Shown here: positions 1 through 10,281 of the stretch, piece by piece
How the letters are laid out: each line of letters begins with the position of its first letter
How positions within the stretch are numbered: the stretch's first letter is position 1
NCBI GenBank assembly: GCA_025618425.1
Contig: CM046836.1
Location: 12,904,074 to 12,968,073 of the forward strand
Direction: 5' to 3'
Source of the DNA: Heliocidaris tuberculata
Lineage: Eukaryota; Echinodermata; Echinoidea; Camarodonta; Echinometridae
DNA: 64,000 bases
The notes under the pieces: model-generated
What the model was told of the DNA's origin: nothing
Seen by the model: the letters and a program-made list of their open reading frames with translations, nothing else
Databases searched by the model: none
Made by a program: the position numbers and the translations under genes

Positions 1-534
1 TTTTATCTGATAGGGCAGGGTGGGGGCTTCCAAACTTCTACACAGAATGGTGAAATTCATTAATTATGCAAATTTATGCAAATTTATTCAAAATTGACGA
101 AAAATGCTACTTCTCCTCTATTTCACATCGGATTTTGATTCCGATTGTTTTATCTGATAGGGCTGGGTGGGGGCTTCCAAACTTCTACACAGAATTTTGA
201 AATTCATTAATTATGCAAATTTATGCAAACTTATTCAAAATTGACGAAAAATGCTACTTCTCCTCTATTTCACATCGGATTTTGATTCCGATTGTTTTAT
301 CTGATAGGGCTGGGTGGGGGCTTCCAAACTTCTACACAGAATTTTGAAATTCATTAATTATGCAAATTTATGCAAATTTATTCAAAATTGACGAAAAATG
401 CTACTTCTCCTCTATTTCACATAGGATTTTGATTCCGATTGTTTTATCTGATAGGGCTGGGTGAGGGCTTCCAAACTTCTACACAGAATTTTGAAATTCA
501 TTATTCATGCAAATTTATGCAAATTTATTCAAAA
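1..534. repeat. 147-bp tandem repeat, about 3.6 copies, cut by left edge
   Basis: The start motif ttttatctgatagggc recurs at 1, 148, 295 and 442, an exact spacing of 147 bp. Copies are nearly identical, with a few substitutions (for example cacatcgg versus cacatagg). The last copy degrades near 534. The array probably continues to the left of the window. It contains no convincing coding frame, and the short ORF overlapping its end is fortuitous. Confidence 0.95.
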
Positions 535-2172
535 TGGCTGAAGGTTCATAATGTTTTCATGTTTTATATTTCAGTTGTATACATGCATTGTTGGTATTCT
601 CTTCTTTTGCATGCAGTAACATTATTATTTTATTCACTAAAGTTTTTCACTGAAGTTTTAAGGTTCAGGCTAGTTAATTTCCACAGATCTGCACTTCCGG
701 CGGGGACATTTATTACGCATTGCGTAATTTACTCATTCACTTGTTTATTTTTATGTAGGTAAAATAAGGATATTTCTAAATACATTTTGCCAGAAACCAG
801 ACTGCTCTTTTGCCAGAGATAAGTCACCTTGAAAAGTTGGCTTGAACTTAAGCAATGTGTAGTTCGTTTCATGTTTGTTTAATAATCTTTACAGTATGAT
901 ACTTGGAAAAAATAACATCGATAAGAGATTATAGAGAATGGTTTCTTGTGTTCGAAATTCGGTTATGATAACAAACAAACAAACAAAATAACATCAGGAA
1001 TGGAGCCCTTAAAGTGATTGATTAACTTTGTGAAAAATTGTAAAATCAGCTCAAATGCCAGTGAATTGTGTGCAGTCCTCTAACTACATATATAATTAAG
1101 GATATGTGAAAGTATGAGAGAAAATGGAACCCGTTTACTATCCTAAAAAAGAGAAAAGTCACAAAAACCAAGCACCAGCGCTTGGCGATTTCAGAGCGGG
1201 TTTCCAGCCCGAACGGTATTCTGTGATAGAGCGAGGTATGCCAACCGTAAGAGTTCTTTAGGGTTCGGTGGTACTCTATCCCGACATCACTGTTCAATCG
1301 TAAATATCTTGATATATAAACGACCGATCAGCTTATAAAACTCAGGCGATTCCTGTCTGAGCTAAAGGTTTGCAATTATGATTACAGCATTAGCTGGAAC
1401 AGTGATTTTTTTTTCAATCCTGGGCAAAGTTAATCAATGCCTTTAAACGGTGGAATAACTTACCGCTAGAAGTCAGGAAATCGCCATCTGTAAATACTTT
1501 CAAATTGAATTGAATTGAATTGAAGGTTTTATTATCATTTCATCGCAGCCAATGGCTGAATTGCGAATGATTAACAACATTGATAAAAACATAATTATAC
1601 AAACAATGAAAACTTCCATGCTAAAAATTATCAAAATGCATTACCTGAGTATAATAAATAAATTGAAATAGTTTCACATTATTATCATCATTGAGTATGT
1701 ATAGTTAATTGATAATCTATTTAATCAAAAATTTCGAGCTGATGACCAGATAAGATTTAATAATGCAAATATATCTCAATATAACTGTAATGTAGTTTTA
1801 ATTGTAATGGGATTTTTTACTGAAAGTATAAATTGAAATTGACTGAATTGTACAAAAATTTCAAAGAGAAATATTAAAATGATTAAAATAATTATATAAC
1901 CGATGACATGATCAAGATTCATAGCAACATGGAAGCACTGAGATAACAAAAATTCGTATTTCTTCAAAATTAGATTCGGTATCAGATAAATGGGTGTTAC
2001 GTGTATAAAATTGTATTTAAAATAATGAATATCATAAATTCAGTTAAATGAGAATTATGAATTGTAAATAGAGAGTTTCAATTCAGACTATAAGTTTGAA
2101 AATAGCATATTAAAAAAAATCATTGAAGAAATTGAAGAAAAACAAATTTGGCATTAATCGAGAGTACAACTG
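535..2172. other. AT-rich stretch without a recognised gene
   Basis: No exon with coding character and splice signals is visible. The only structured part is three GAATT-type units followed by an AT-rich segment near 1504-1650, described separately. Confidence 0.5.
1504..1650 (-). mobile_element. Possible non-LTR retroelement 3' tail
   Basis: A short pentamer repeat (attgaattgaattgaa) is followed by ggttttattatcattt. Read on the minus strand this is an AT-rich sequence with an AATAAAA-like end and a GAATT microsatellite tail. Similar layouts occur at 13230-13330, 30525-30720, 51291-51450, 54990-55150 and 61800-61870. CR1/L2/RTE-type elements end this way, but the assignment rests on layout only. 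Confidence 0.35.
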
Positions 2173-2584
2173 GGGCTAAGAGCAAATCTTTTCATTTAAT
2201 TACTCATCATAGTTATAAGCACATCAGGAGCTCTTGCAGCGCAGTAGAATGTATATCCATAGTTTCTGCGCTTCATAAACTATCATTATTATTATGATTA
2301 TTTTTTTTTATTATTGTTATTATTACTGTTGTTGTCATCATCATTATTATTATTATTATTATTATCATTATTTTTATTATTATTATTATTATTATTATTA
2401 ATATTATTATTATTATTATTGTTATTATTATCAGTATCATTATTAATATGATTAATATAAGAATCATTATTACTATTATTATCATTATTGTTATTATTGT
2501 TATTATTATTGATATTATTATCATCATTATTGTTATTGTATTTGATATTATTAGTAAATACTGTAAATACTTTCAAATCTAAAC
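2173..2584. repeat. First unit of an imperfect tandem duplication with (ATT)n
   Basis: The unit begins with ctaagagcaaatcttttca, then ataagcacatcaggagctcttgcagcgcagtagaatgta, broken here as two adjacent blocks, and continues into a long (ATT)n microsatellite (about 2282-2535). The same order recurs at 2585-2996. The Asn- or Ile-rich ORFs across it come from the triplet repeat and are not genes. Confidence 0.8.
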
Positions 2585-2769
2585 TAAGAGCAAATCTTTT
2601 CACATCGTAGTTATAAGCACATTAGGAGCTCTTGCAGCGCAGTAGAATGTACATTCTGCGCTTTATATTAAACTATCATTATTATTATGATTATTATTAA
2701 TATCATTATTAGTAGTAGTATCATTATCATTATTTTTGTTATTATTATTTTTATTAATATTGTTATTGC

Positions 2770-2802
<33 letters not shown>

Positions 2803-2996
2803 CATTATTATTATCATTATTATTATTATTATTATCATTGTTATTATTATCATTATCATTATTATTATCATTATCATTATTATTATCATTATCATTATTT
2901 TCATTGTTACTATTTTTATTTTCATCATAAAACCCTGGATTCATTGAAATGCTGTCTATGACTACACGGGCGTTGCTACACTCTAGGCCAGACATT
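2585..2996. repeat. Second unit of the imperfect tandem duplication
   Basis: This repeats the 2173-2584 layout: the ctaagagcaaatcttttca lead, the gcagcgcagtagaatgta block, then (ATT)n mixed with ATC at about 2687-2925. The non-microsatellite parts are close to identical between the units, so the microsatellite and flank were duplicated together. Confidence 0.8.
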
Positions 2997-3382
2997 CATT
3001 ATACATGTCAAAAGGACATACATCCTTCTGCCCAATGACCTATTAGTCCGTTTGCGTTTGTGATTAATTCCTTCGTATATCCTTTGTACTCCAATTATCC
3101 ACATTTTCACCAATCAAGTATCAAATATTTACATGGTGATATAAGAGAAGTTAGTCAGCAGATGGGAAATACCTCATTCTTTCCCTAAAGTCAGTCTGTA
3201 TAACTAGCCAGATATCACGTGTTTCATGTCTAAACACAGGACGCAGGATAGCCAGAAATCTCAAGAGATGAAGGGTTATCATAAGGGGGAAATAAGATAG
3301 AGATTGGAATAGCATGTGATATACGCTTTCAGTCCAAACTACAATAATGTATACATTAGGTTTATATATATCGAATATATAA

Positions 3383-3427
<45 letters not shown>

Positions 3428-4088
3428 TCTCTCTCCAGTCATTTCCTCTTTTTTGATAAGTGGGCCTACAGAAATAACATGACTGTGATACAAATGAATT
3501 TACTATTTATTAATTATGTTATTTAAAAAAAAAAAAACATACAACGTGGTCTTCTCCTTATGATCATCTATAAGTCTGTATAAAGCTATATCCTTTGTTT
3601 ATTTTTTTTTATTTCGCATGCTGATATTTTCCCATTGTCGAAAAGAAAAAGAAAAAAAAAAGGAGACTCTACTTTACAGTTTTTCCCAAACTCCTAACAG
3701 CTGACCAGCACAGAATACCAACGAACACCATAGGGCTTAATATAATTATTTTTACATATATTAAAATTATACAAGCGTGAGCTGAAAACGCCTCCCTCCC
3801 CTCGTTGTCTTCGAAAGTAGACACAAATCTGTATATTCGCTCTCTGCTTCATTAAATGACCATTTTATATATTTCCAAGACATATGCGTATAATCTTATA
3901 ATGTTAAAGTTGCTCTTGTGTTTGAATACATACTGAAGCCATATAATTAAGCGCACTTAGTAGCATAATGATAGTGGTGTCGTACTAGACATGCGATATA
4001 TCATACTGTACTTTCTGTTGAATTATAAGTGAACTTTGATCCTGATTTAATGACAAATTGTATAGTATACACCCAGTGCAGTTTAAAG
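2997..4088. other. No gene recognised; contains an (AT)n tract
   Basis: AT-rich sequence. A perfect (AT)n dinucleotide tract covers about 3388-3424. I see no exon or RNA gene. Confidence 0.5.
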
Positions 4089-4348
4089 GCCCGGTGGCGG
4101 ATGGGGGGGGGGGGCAATTCCGGCCTGTGTCCCCCCCCCCCCCCTTTGAAAGAAAATTGTACATTGTGCCCCTCCCCCCCCCCCCTTTTGGAATTGTGCC
4201 GCCCCCTTTTAGAACTGATAACTTGTTTGTAAGAGAATTCTGGAGGAAAAATGGACAAAAAAATCTGATAACCTTTTTTTTTTTCCTTGTCACACAATTT
4301 TCGGAGATTTGTGTGCCCCCTTTTACAAAATCCTGGATCCGCCCCTGT
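4089..4348. mobile_element. Candidate MITE with GGCGGATcc-type inverted ends and poly-G/C interior
   Basis: The left end reads ggtggcggatggggg and the right end ctggatccgcccctg, so both ends carry an inverted GGCGGAT core. The interior has several runs of 9-14 G or C and repeats of a 'cccccttttgnaattgtgcc' type block. Related layouts occur at 6789-6950, 25912-26084 and 36789-36972, suggesting a dispersed family. Confidence 0.55.
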
Positions 4349-6165
4349 AAAGGCCCATCGATATGTGACTTTATCAGCCTAGACTCTTTTAATGATGTGG
4401 TTTCATATTACTCCTGGCCACAGAAAAAAGTAATATAACCTACCAAGAGCTCATATATGAATGAAAAAGTTATTTACGAGTATAGTTTGCTTTTTCCATG
4501 AGGGTGGGGTAGGGGTGGGGGTGGGGCAGATGGCAATCTTAGCTCTCTTGGGGGAAAGGGGAAATAGTACTTTAAAATGCGTCTACAGGTGTGCCGACAA
4601 AATAATTCATCTTAATATACATCCATTTTTAAAGGATGGGATGGGTCTAATTGCCCTTCTGCCCCATGGCTAGACAAATTAAGCCATTGGGGCAGAATTA
4701 TGAGATTTTAGGAGATCGTTAAAGGCATTAAAACACAGGATGAGTAAACTTATATCAGAAGCAAGCTCTGATAAGTCCCTCTTTAACTACCTCAAATAAA
4801 TCACACATATTAAAGGTCAAGCAGATCGCTAAACAAATGAGGAACAATTGTTCTTGAATACATCTATCTATCATGATCTGTCGAAGACAATGGAATATTT
4901 GGCTTTATAATACCCTTTGCTTTAACTCTTATCGATCGATTTCTCGAACTTCGACATCTGCATTTGACCAGTTTTCTTAGTTCATATAAAAAGCTGCAGG
5001 TCTAAATTGTAGTTATTAATAAGGATTAACGTGCACACGTTTTTTTTTGTAAAACGTAATTTCAAACAAAAAGAGAAGCAACAGAAATATTCGGACAAGT
5101 CATACAAAAAAAAAACAACAACAACAACAACAAAACGAAAGAGAAAATATGTTTTGGCGTAGTCTGGGTCCAGCCATTGAGAGGGCACTGGCGTCATGGG
5201 AGGGGGGGGGGTTGAAAATATCAAGTTGATGAAAGTGCTAGAAAACAAGGCCATTAGTATGAGGGGGTCGTATCATATTTTCACATCGTCTTTGCATTCT
5301 CCCTTTCTCTATTCCCCCTTCTCTCTCTCTCTCTCTTTTGCCATTCGAGTTGGCGCGGGGGAGGGGCGCCGACCCCGTGAACACCTGAAGAGTTATACCA
5401 CTGCTTAAACGGTAGATTTATTTTAATTATTATTTTTTTTTGTCCACGATATCATAAAAAAACTTTTTCCTGGTTGTTGACAAAAAGGGAAGGAGTCATG
5501 ACTACAGGGGCATGCGAGAACATGTAAATAAATATTTTTGGTACAGAAATGACATATTTCATGTATTCTAGAGGAGTAAATATATAGCTAGATATACAGA
5601 CAGCCAAATAGATAGATAAATAGATCGACTGACTGATAGACAAATGAATAAACAGGTAGATATAAAGATGAATGGAAAATATAAATGATTAAATGGATAA
5701 GTAAATAAATAGAAAAATAGATGAATAGTGAAAAAAGGTACAGAAAGTACTCATGTGACATTATCAACATAAACAACAATGAAACGCTTTCTCTTGGATT
5801 TTTATTTTGTCTCAGGATCATCATAGATTTTGCAAGAATTACCCCCCCCAAAAAAAAAAAAAAAAAAAAAAATCATTATAGACTATCCTCCAATTCCATA
5901 TAAACTGAAATTTGTAGAATAGTGCTAAAGAGAAACCCCAATTAACGGTATTCTGTAAATTCACTGCTTCATATTCCATACCCCAAAACCGATTTCAAGA
6001 AACGCTCTTTCTCATATAAAGCAAGCCTGCTGTTTAACAAACTTCCAATTTCTGTACAATCAACCAATTCATTATTGATATATTTAAGCGCGGTTGCCAA
6101 TCAGCAAAACATTTATTATAATATCCCCTATCATCTAAAATATTGAAAGGCAACCTCCTTTCCGC
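4349..6165. other. No gene recognised; simple-sequence rich
   Basis: Includes a G-rich block at about 4500-4530, an (AAC)n stretch at about 5110-5135, a CT run near 5320 and a diverged (GATA)n-like region at about 5590-5730. ORFs here are low-complexity. Confidence 0.5.
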
Positions 6166-6420
6166 TTTTCCTTCCCCCTTATTTGTTATCGCTGTGATTA
6201 TTATATTGTTTACATATTTCCTTGTATTTTATGTATTTTGTTGTAATTCATATAATTCATGTATATCATGTATTTCGTTATTTTATGTTTACAGGGCATG
6301 CTTGTAAAGCAGTTTTTATAACTCAACGCACCTACCCTGTATTTTGAATAAAACTCTAATAAATAAATAAATTAATTAAAAAAATGATACTAAATGAATA
6401 AATAATTAATAAATAAATAT
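6166..6420 (+). mobile_element. Probable LINE 3' end (truncated)
   Basis: A T-rich 3' UTR-like segment reads ...cagggcatgcttgtaaagcag... and ends tgtattttgaataaaactc followed by (TAAA)n. The AATAAA signal followed directly by a short A-rich microsatellite is the usual end of a 5'-truncated non-LTR retroelement. It lies directly upstream of the 6448 exon. Confidence 0.5.
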
Positions 6421-6447
6421 TTTCTATTTTCTATTTCATTTACTCAG

Positions 6448-6619
6448 GGGCGACCCAGATAAAGCTGATTTACAAGGACACACAGCACTTCACTTTGCCG
6501 CCCTCTACGGGCATCGAGCAATCATTGAATTCTTGGTGTCCTTCGGTTGTAATCTCTGGGCCCTCAACAATGATTATAAGGTGGCTATGACTCTGGCTTC
6601 AGAGGGAGGCCATGGCGAG
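6448..6619 (+). CDS. USH1G: USH1G/ANKS4B-like, ankyrin exon
   Basis: The acceptor is tttactcag at 6447 and the donor GAG|gtaaaa at 6620. One leading G then 57 codons. It encodes GDPDKADLQGHTALHFAALY and following residues, with the ankyrin signature G-H-T-A-L-H-F-A-A and a second partial helix pair (NNDYKVAMTLASEGGHGE). The GDPDK start and the D-N-D motif are shared with SANS. Phase in 1, out 0. Confidence 0.92.
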
Positions 6620-9600
6620 GTAAAATATTGATTATTACAGGCAGAATTATATCATTTCATTCATTATTTGCAAATAAGAAATGAGTTAGGGATGGGGTAG
6701 TGTCTGTCCAGTTTCACAAATGCCGAAACGCTCTTTTTGTAATTACTCATAAAAGAGGAGGAAAAGAAAAGAAAAAAATCACATTTTCGGTGGCGTATCC
6801 AGTAAAGGATGGAGCCGGCACACCCTCCCCCCCCCCCCCCCCCCCCCGTTTTAAAGGCAAGGAAAGAAAATTACAATGATTCTAGAACGCTGGGACTGCC
6901 AAGGTAAAGTACGCCCCCCCCCCCCCCGGGTCTAAGGCGGATTCCGCACATTTAATACATTTCTTAATATGCCACTGCTTCCTGCCCGACTTTGCCACCC
7001 TCACCTCACTCTTGCAATAGAAAAATATATATACTGAGGTATTTCAATTTGTACAAAATTAAAATAGAAACTAGAAACCCAGAAAACAAGCGTAAACAAG
7101 TAATTAACCCCTAGCAACAACTAATAATTAATGCAAGGTTGAATTCCATTCCAAACAGATATCCAACACAACACATAAATTGGATAATGTGCTACCATGG
7201 ATTCTTGGAATGAAATAATTTATATAAAGTAGAATGTATCCATCATTGATTAGTCAAATCGTTAATCATATTCTGCATCCATTTGTGACGCTTAGATGTA
7301 GGTAGTATTCACAGCTTCTTGGTAGACTGCCCTCTGTTGACTTCCCCCCTCACTGTAGACTTGAAAGGGGAATTAACTTCAAAATGTAAATGTGCTTATA
7401 TTCAAAGATGTAATCTATTCTTTCTTGTTGTCCCACGTAGTTTTGCCTTAAAATATAGGAGATGGATGTAAATTAAGCTTTTCTCAGCAAAATTCATCGT
7501 CTGCTAGCGATACCTGGGGGCTGCCATTTTCTTGATGTGTACATAAAGATATTTTTAATCCGAATGCAAAATAGTCTTTCTTCCTGATACAAAATCCCTT
7601 TTGGGATTTAAAATATTTAGCAGATATATACATATACTCTAAAAACGAAAATGTGTTTTATATTTCTTAGAAAATTACTATTTCACTAAATAGAAATCTA
7701 TTTTCTTGATACGCGACGGAGCAAATTAATTCAAATTTATGGACGATAACTTTCCCGAGCGTCAATAGTGACAAGCTATGCATTCACCTGCTTTGAGATA
7801 ATGGACTTCAAAAGTCAGAATGCGCGTTGTATAAATTATGTTCTGCTCTGCCAGGTAAGCCAAAGAAATGGATTTCTATTTAGCAAAACCAGAGAATTTA
7901 AAAAGAAATCTATAAATTTCAGAGACTGCAACCTCGATAGGTTACATATTAGGGCACTCGTAATTACTTCATGTGAGGCGGAGCAAAGTAAATAGGATAG
8001 AAATTGATTAAAGGAATTCATGTAAAATCGAGTAACTGCCGTCTGTGAATTTAAAGAAGGTAAATGATGTTTAATAGTCATATAGGATTCTCGATTTTAC
8101 CCTTAGGCTGAAGTGGGCTTGTTTTCTGAAAGGGCTCATATTATTTCAGTGTATTTTCCACTGTTTCAGCCTGCGAGTCGGCGAGAGTTGTGTTTAGCCG
8201 AGATTCAGCCATCACGAATTTTGTTATAGCTGGGAAAATGCCAAAATAAGGCCCCTCATTCAGGAGATTTTATATTTTCTCTCTACTCTGAGTATAATAA
8301 CGAATTCCACAGAAAGTTTTCAAAATGTTCTTTTTTTTTTTACTGTCGATTTAACGCGTGAACGAATGGGACCCTGAATTACTTAGTAAACCCATTATAA
8401 CGCTGCGCTACATGGTCTAGCAGTTAAAAAGGCAAGCACAAATGAGAGGTTCAGTGCAATCTCGTGCTGACCCTCACTTTCATTGAAAAATAAGTTACAA
8501 GAACTTCTGGGCTTTGTTTCATAAAGCTTGTTTTCAAGAACAAGTTGCAATAACTGATATAAGCTACTGAAATCCTTGCATCTAATTGGCTGAGAACAAA
8601 TTTGTTACAGAAATTTGGCAGTTGTTATTGATATCAAGTTTTATGAAACAGGGCTCTGACACATTACTATACAATTCATAAAAATCTTACATTCAAATTC
8701 ACAAGGATAAGTTTGTTCAAATTACAGACACTTTTAGTCCTCCATTGACTTGAGTTATAATGCACGTCGGACCTAAATGTCAAATATCTTTACATCAAAA
8801 CTTGTGGGTTAGCACTATATTGCCCGGACCCCTAAAATATATCGTTATGAATCACCAATTACCCGATTACTATTTTTGTATCAAGCACTGAACAGATCTC
8901 AAATGATTTCTTTTATGATGGCATGATGTACTTCCATGCATTGAATACTCATTCGAAATTCCATTTAAAAGTGGCAAGAAACGTTTACCCTGTAAATTAT
9001 GATTTCAAGCCGTGATTTCCACTTGTGTTAGCCAAAGGACGTGGAACACTACTGGAAGAATTAGAAGACAACGCTATAATGCGAAGACGATAACATCTGA
9101 ATCTTTCGGTAGATAACATTAACCATCGGTACCAAGTGTATAGAAGAGTGATGTCATGACTAGAAGTGTGTACCTAATCTGTCTTAAGAATTTACACTAT
9201 TTTTTTTTTTCTGTTTGTTATCACAGATCGTTGATATTCTCGATGATGTAGCAGGAAGACAGGCTGCCACTAACAAGAAGGTCGTTCAGAAGACCAAACA
9301 GAAAGCCATCAAGGACGCCGATGAGAGGGTGAAGAAATTCATTAAGATGCTGAAAGAACATGAGAAGCAGATGGCAAAAGAAGCCGAGAAACAGAGCAAG
9401 AACAAAGGCACTCGTGGCGACACCAGCAGGCCTTCTAGCCAAGCCCTGGATGCATCCACCTTCTCTGACGTACTAAATACGAGGGTCCCGAAGAGGGAAT
9501 CCCTGAAGGATGCATCGGAAGGGACATCGAACATGGATCGGAAGAGGGGCGATGGAGACGGGACGTCATCAACAGGTGTGCCGGCGTCGGATACGAGCAG

Positions 9601-10147
9601 CCTCGAAAACCAGGAGAACGGGGAGACGGCCGCGAACTACAAGGATTCGCGATTCTGGCTACCGACTACCAGTGCAATGGGCTTGATGTCGCTACCGAGA
9701 GAAGATGTCGACGACGCTCTCGCGACCCTGGATGACACCATCAATGACGCCACTGCCGATTCGTCGGAAGCTACCAAACCGAGACGGATCCCATCCGACA
9801 GAGACAACGTTAGCCACCACTCCAGGACAGCCAAACCCGGTGACTCCATCAGCACGGTGTTTCGCGGCGACGAAGCCATGTGGGCTGAAGTCGACATTGA
9901 TTTGGAAGACGAGATCGACGCAACATCGTCTGCCATCGAACTCTTCCTCACCATGAATGACCTCGAGGATTACATCCCTGTCTTCTTTGAGGAGCACATT
10001 GACATGAAAGCCCTGGAGCTTCTGACAGATCAGGACATTCTGGATCTCCAATTGCCGTTAGGCCCCAGGAGAAAGCTAAACCAAGCAATTGCTAAAAGAA
10101 AGGAAGCTTTGGCATCGCCCGGGGTAATATGTGATTCTGCGATTTGA
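6448..10147 (+). CDS. USH1G: USH1G (SANS)/ANKS4B-family ankyrin-SAM scaffold protein, 5'-incomplete (exons join 6448-6619, 9227-10147)
   Basis: The two exons join in phase 0 and give 363 codons plus the stop. The order is ankyrin repeat, charged coiled-coil-like central region, low-complexity linker, SAM domain and a C-terminal PDZ-binding type tail ending DSAI. Vertebrate USH1G and ANKS4B have the same order: ankyrin repeats, central region that binds myosin VII, SAM that binds harmonin, and a class I PDZ ligand. Both are scaffolds for cadherin-based links in stereocilia or microvilli. The exon at 6448 enters in phase 1 just before the GDPDK motif, so an upstream exon must encode the start and first ankyrin repeats (about 50 residues). 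I did not find it in 1-6447. The length is between the two vertebrate paralogues, so I do not choose one; a pre-duplication orthologue is my inference. Confidence 0.9.
6789..6950. mobile_element. Candidate MITE, GGCGGAT family
   Basis: The left part reads cggtggcgtatccag and the right part taaggcggattccgc, with long poly-C runs (about 6828-6847 and 6914-6927) between. It resembles the 4089-4348 element but the right end is not cleanly inverted. Confidence 0.4.
8507..8660. mobile_element. MITE with TTTCATAAA-type terminal inverted repeats
   Basis: It begins gggctttgtttcataaagc and ends ttttatgaaacagggctc, which is the inverse complement. The core contains aagctactgaaatccttgc and atctaattggctgagaac. 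The same termini and core occur at 22853-22993, 40681-40842 and 51936-52079. Confidence 0.8.
9227..10147 (+). CDS. USH1G: USH1G/ANKS4B-like, terminal exon with SAM domain
   Basis: The acceptor is ttatcacag at 9226; 306 codons then TGA. The first 60 or so residues are Lys/Glu/Gln-rich and likely helical (KVVQKTKQKAIKDADERVKK), matching the central region of SANS. Residues about 60-230 are Ser/Asp-rich linker. The SAM domain occupies about the last 70 residues: IELFLTMNDLEDYIPVFFEE, then the QLPLGPRRKL motif typical of SANS/ANKS4B. The protein ends CDSAI, a S-x-I class I PDZ ligand. The true exon begins at ATC, not at the TTG 12 bases earlier. Confidence 0.93.
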   Translation: MVDILDDVAGRQAATNKKVVQKTKQKAIKDADERVKKFIKMLKEHEKQMAKEAEKQSKNKGTRGDTSRPSSQALDASTFSDVLNTRVPKRESLKDASEGTSNMDRKRGDGDGTSSTGVPASDTSSLENQENGETAANYKDSRFWLPTTSAMGLMSLPREDVDDALATLDDTINDATADSSEATKPRRIPSDRDNVSHHSRTAKPGDSISTVFRGDEAMWAEVDIDLEDEIDATSSAIELFLTMNDLEDYIPVFFEEHIDMKALELLTDQDILDLQLPLGPRRKLNQAIAKRKEALASPGVICDSAI

Positions 10148-10275
10148 AGTAAAAAATAACAGATACCTTTGAAAGACAACTATTTTTCACTGATTGCTGA
10201 ATATTTCATCGAAAGAGTAATCTTTATTTGTAAAAAAAAAAAAACAAACAAAACGGAAGCTATTTTCTCTTATAG

Positions 10276-10281
10276 AATAAA
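10276..10281 (+). terminator. Candidate poly(A) signal of the USH1G-like gene
   Basis: AATAAA lies about 130 bases after the stop codon in AT-rich sequence. It is the first canonical hexamer after the stop, but such hexamers are common at this base composition. Confidence 0.4.

Larger units (their letters stand above)
6620..9226 (+). other. Intron of the USH1G-like gene
   Basis: The intron starts gtaaaa and ends tatcacag after a long T tract. It holds two MITE-like elements (6789-6950 and 8507-8660). No further exon is needed because both flanking exons are in phase 0. A 75-codon ORF at 7768-7995 lacks support. Confidence 0.8.

Noticed and set aside
2273..2995. Asn-, Ile- and Leu-rich ORFs on both strands
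   Set aside because: They are translations of (ATT)n and related triplets in several frames at once.
4029..4438. Gly/Pro-rich ORFs over poly-G/C runs
   Set aside because: They arise from homopolymer runs in a MITE-like element.
7768..7995. 75-codon ORF with an internal CAG|gtaagc
   Set aside because: Lies in the USH1G-like intron where no exon is needed; no acceptor or domain.
9221..10051. Long minus-strand and second-frame ORFs over the SAM exon
   Set aside because: They are shadows of the GC-richer USH1G-like exon, which has the recognisable domain on the plus strand.
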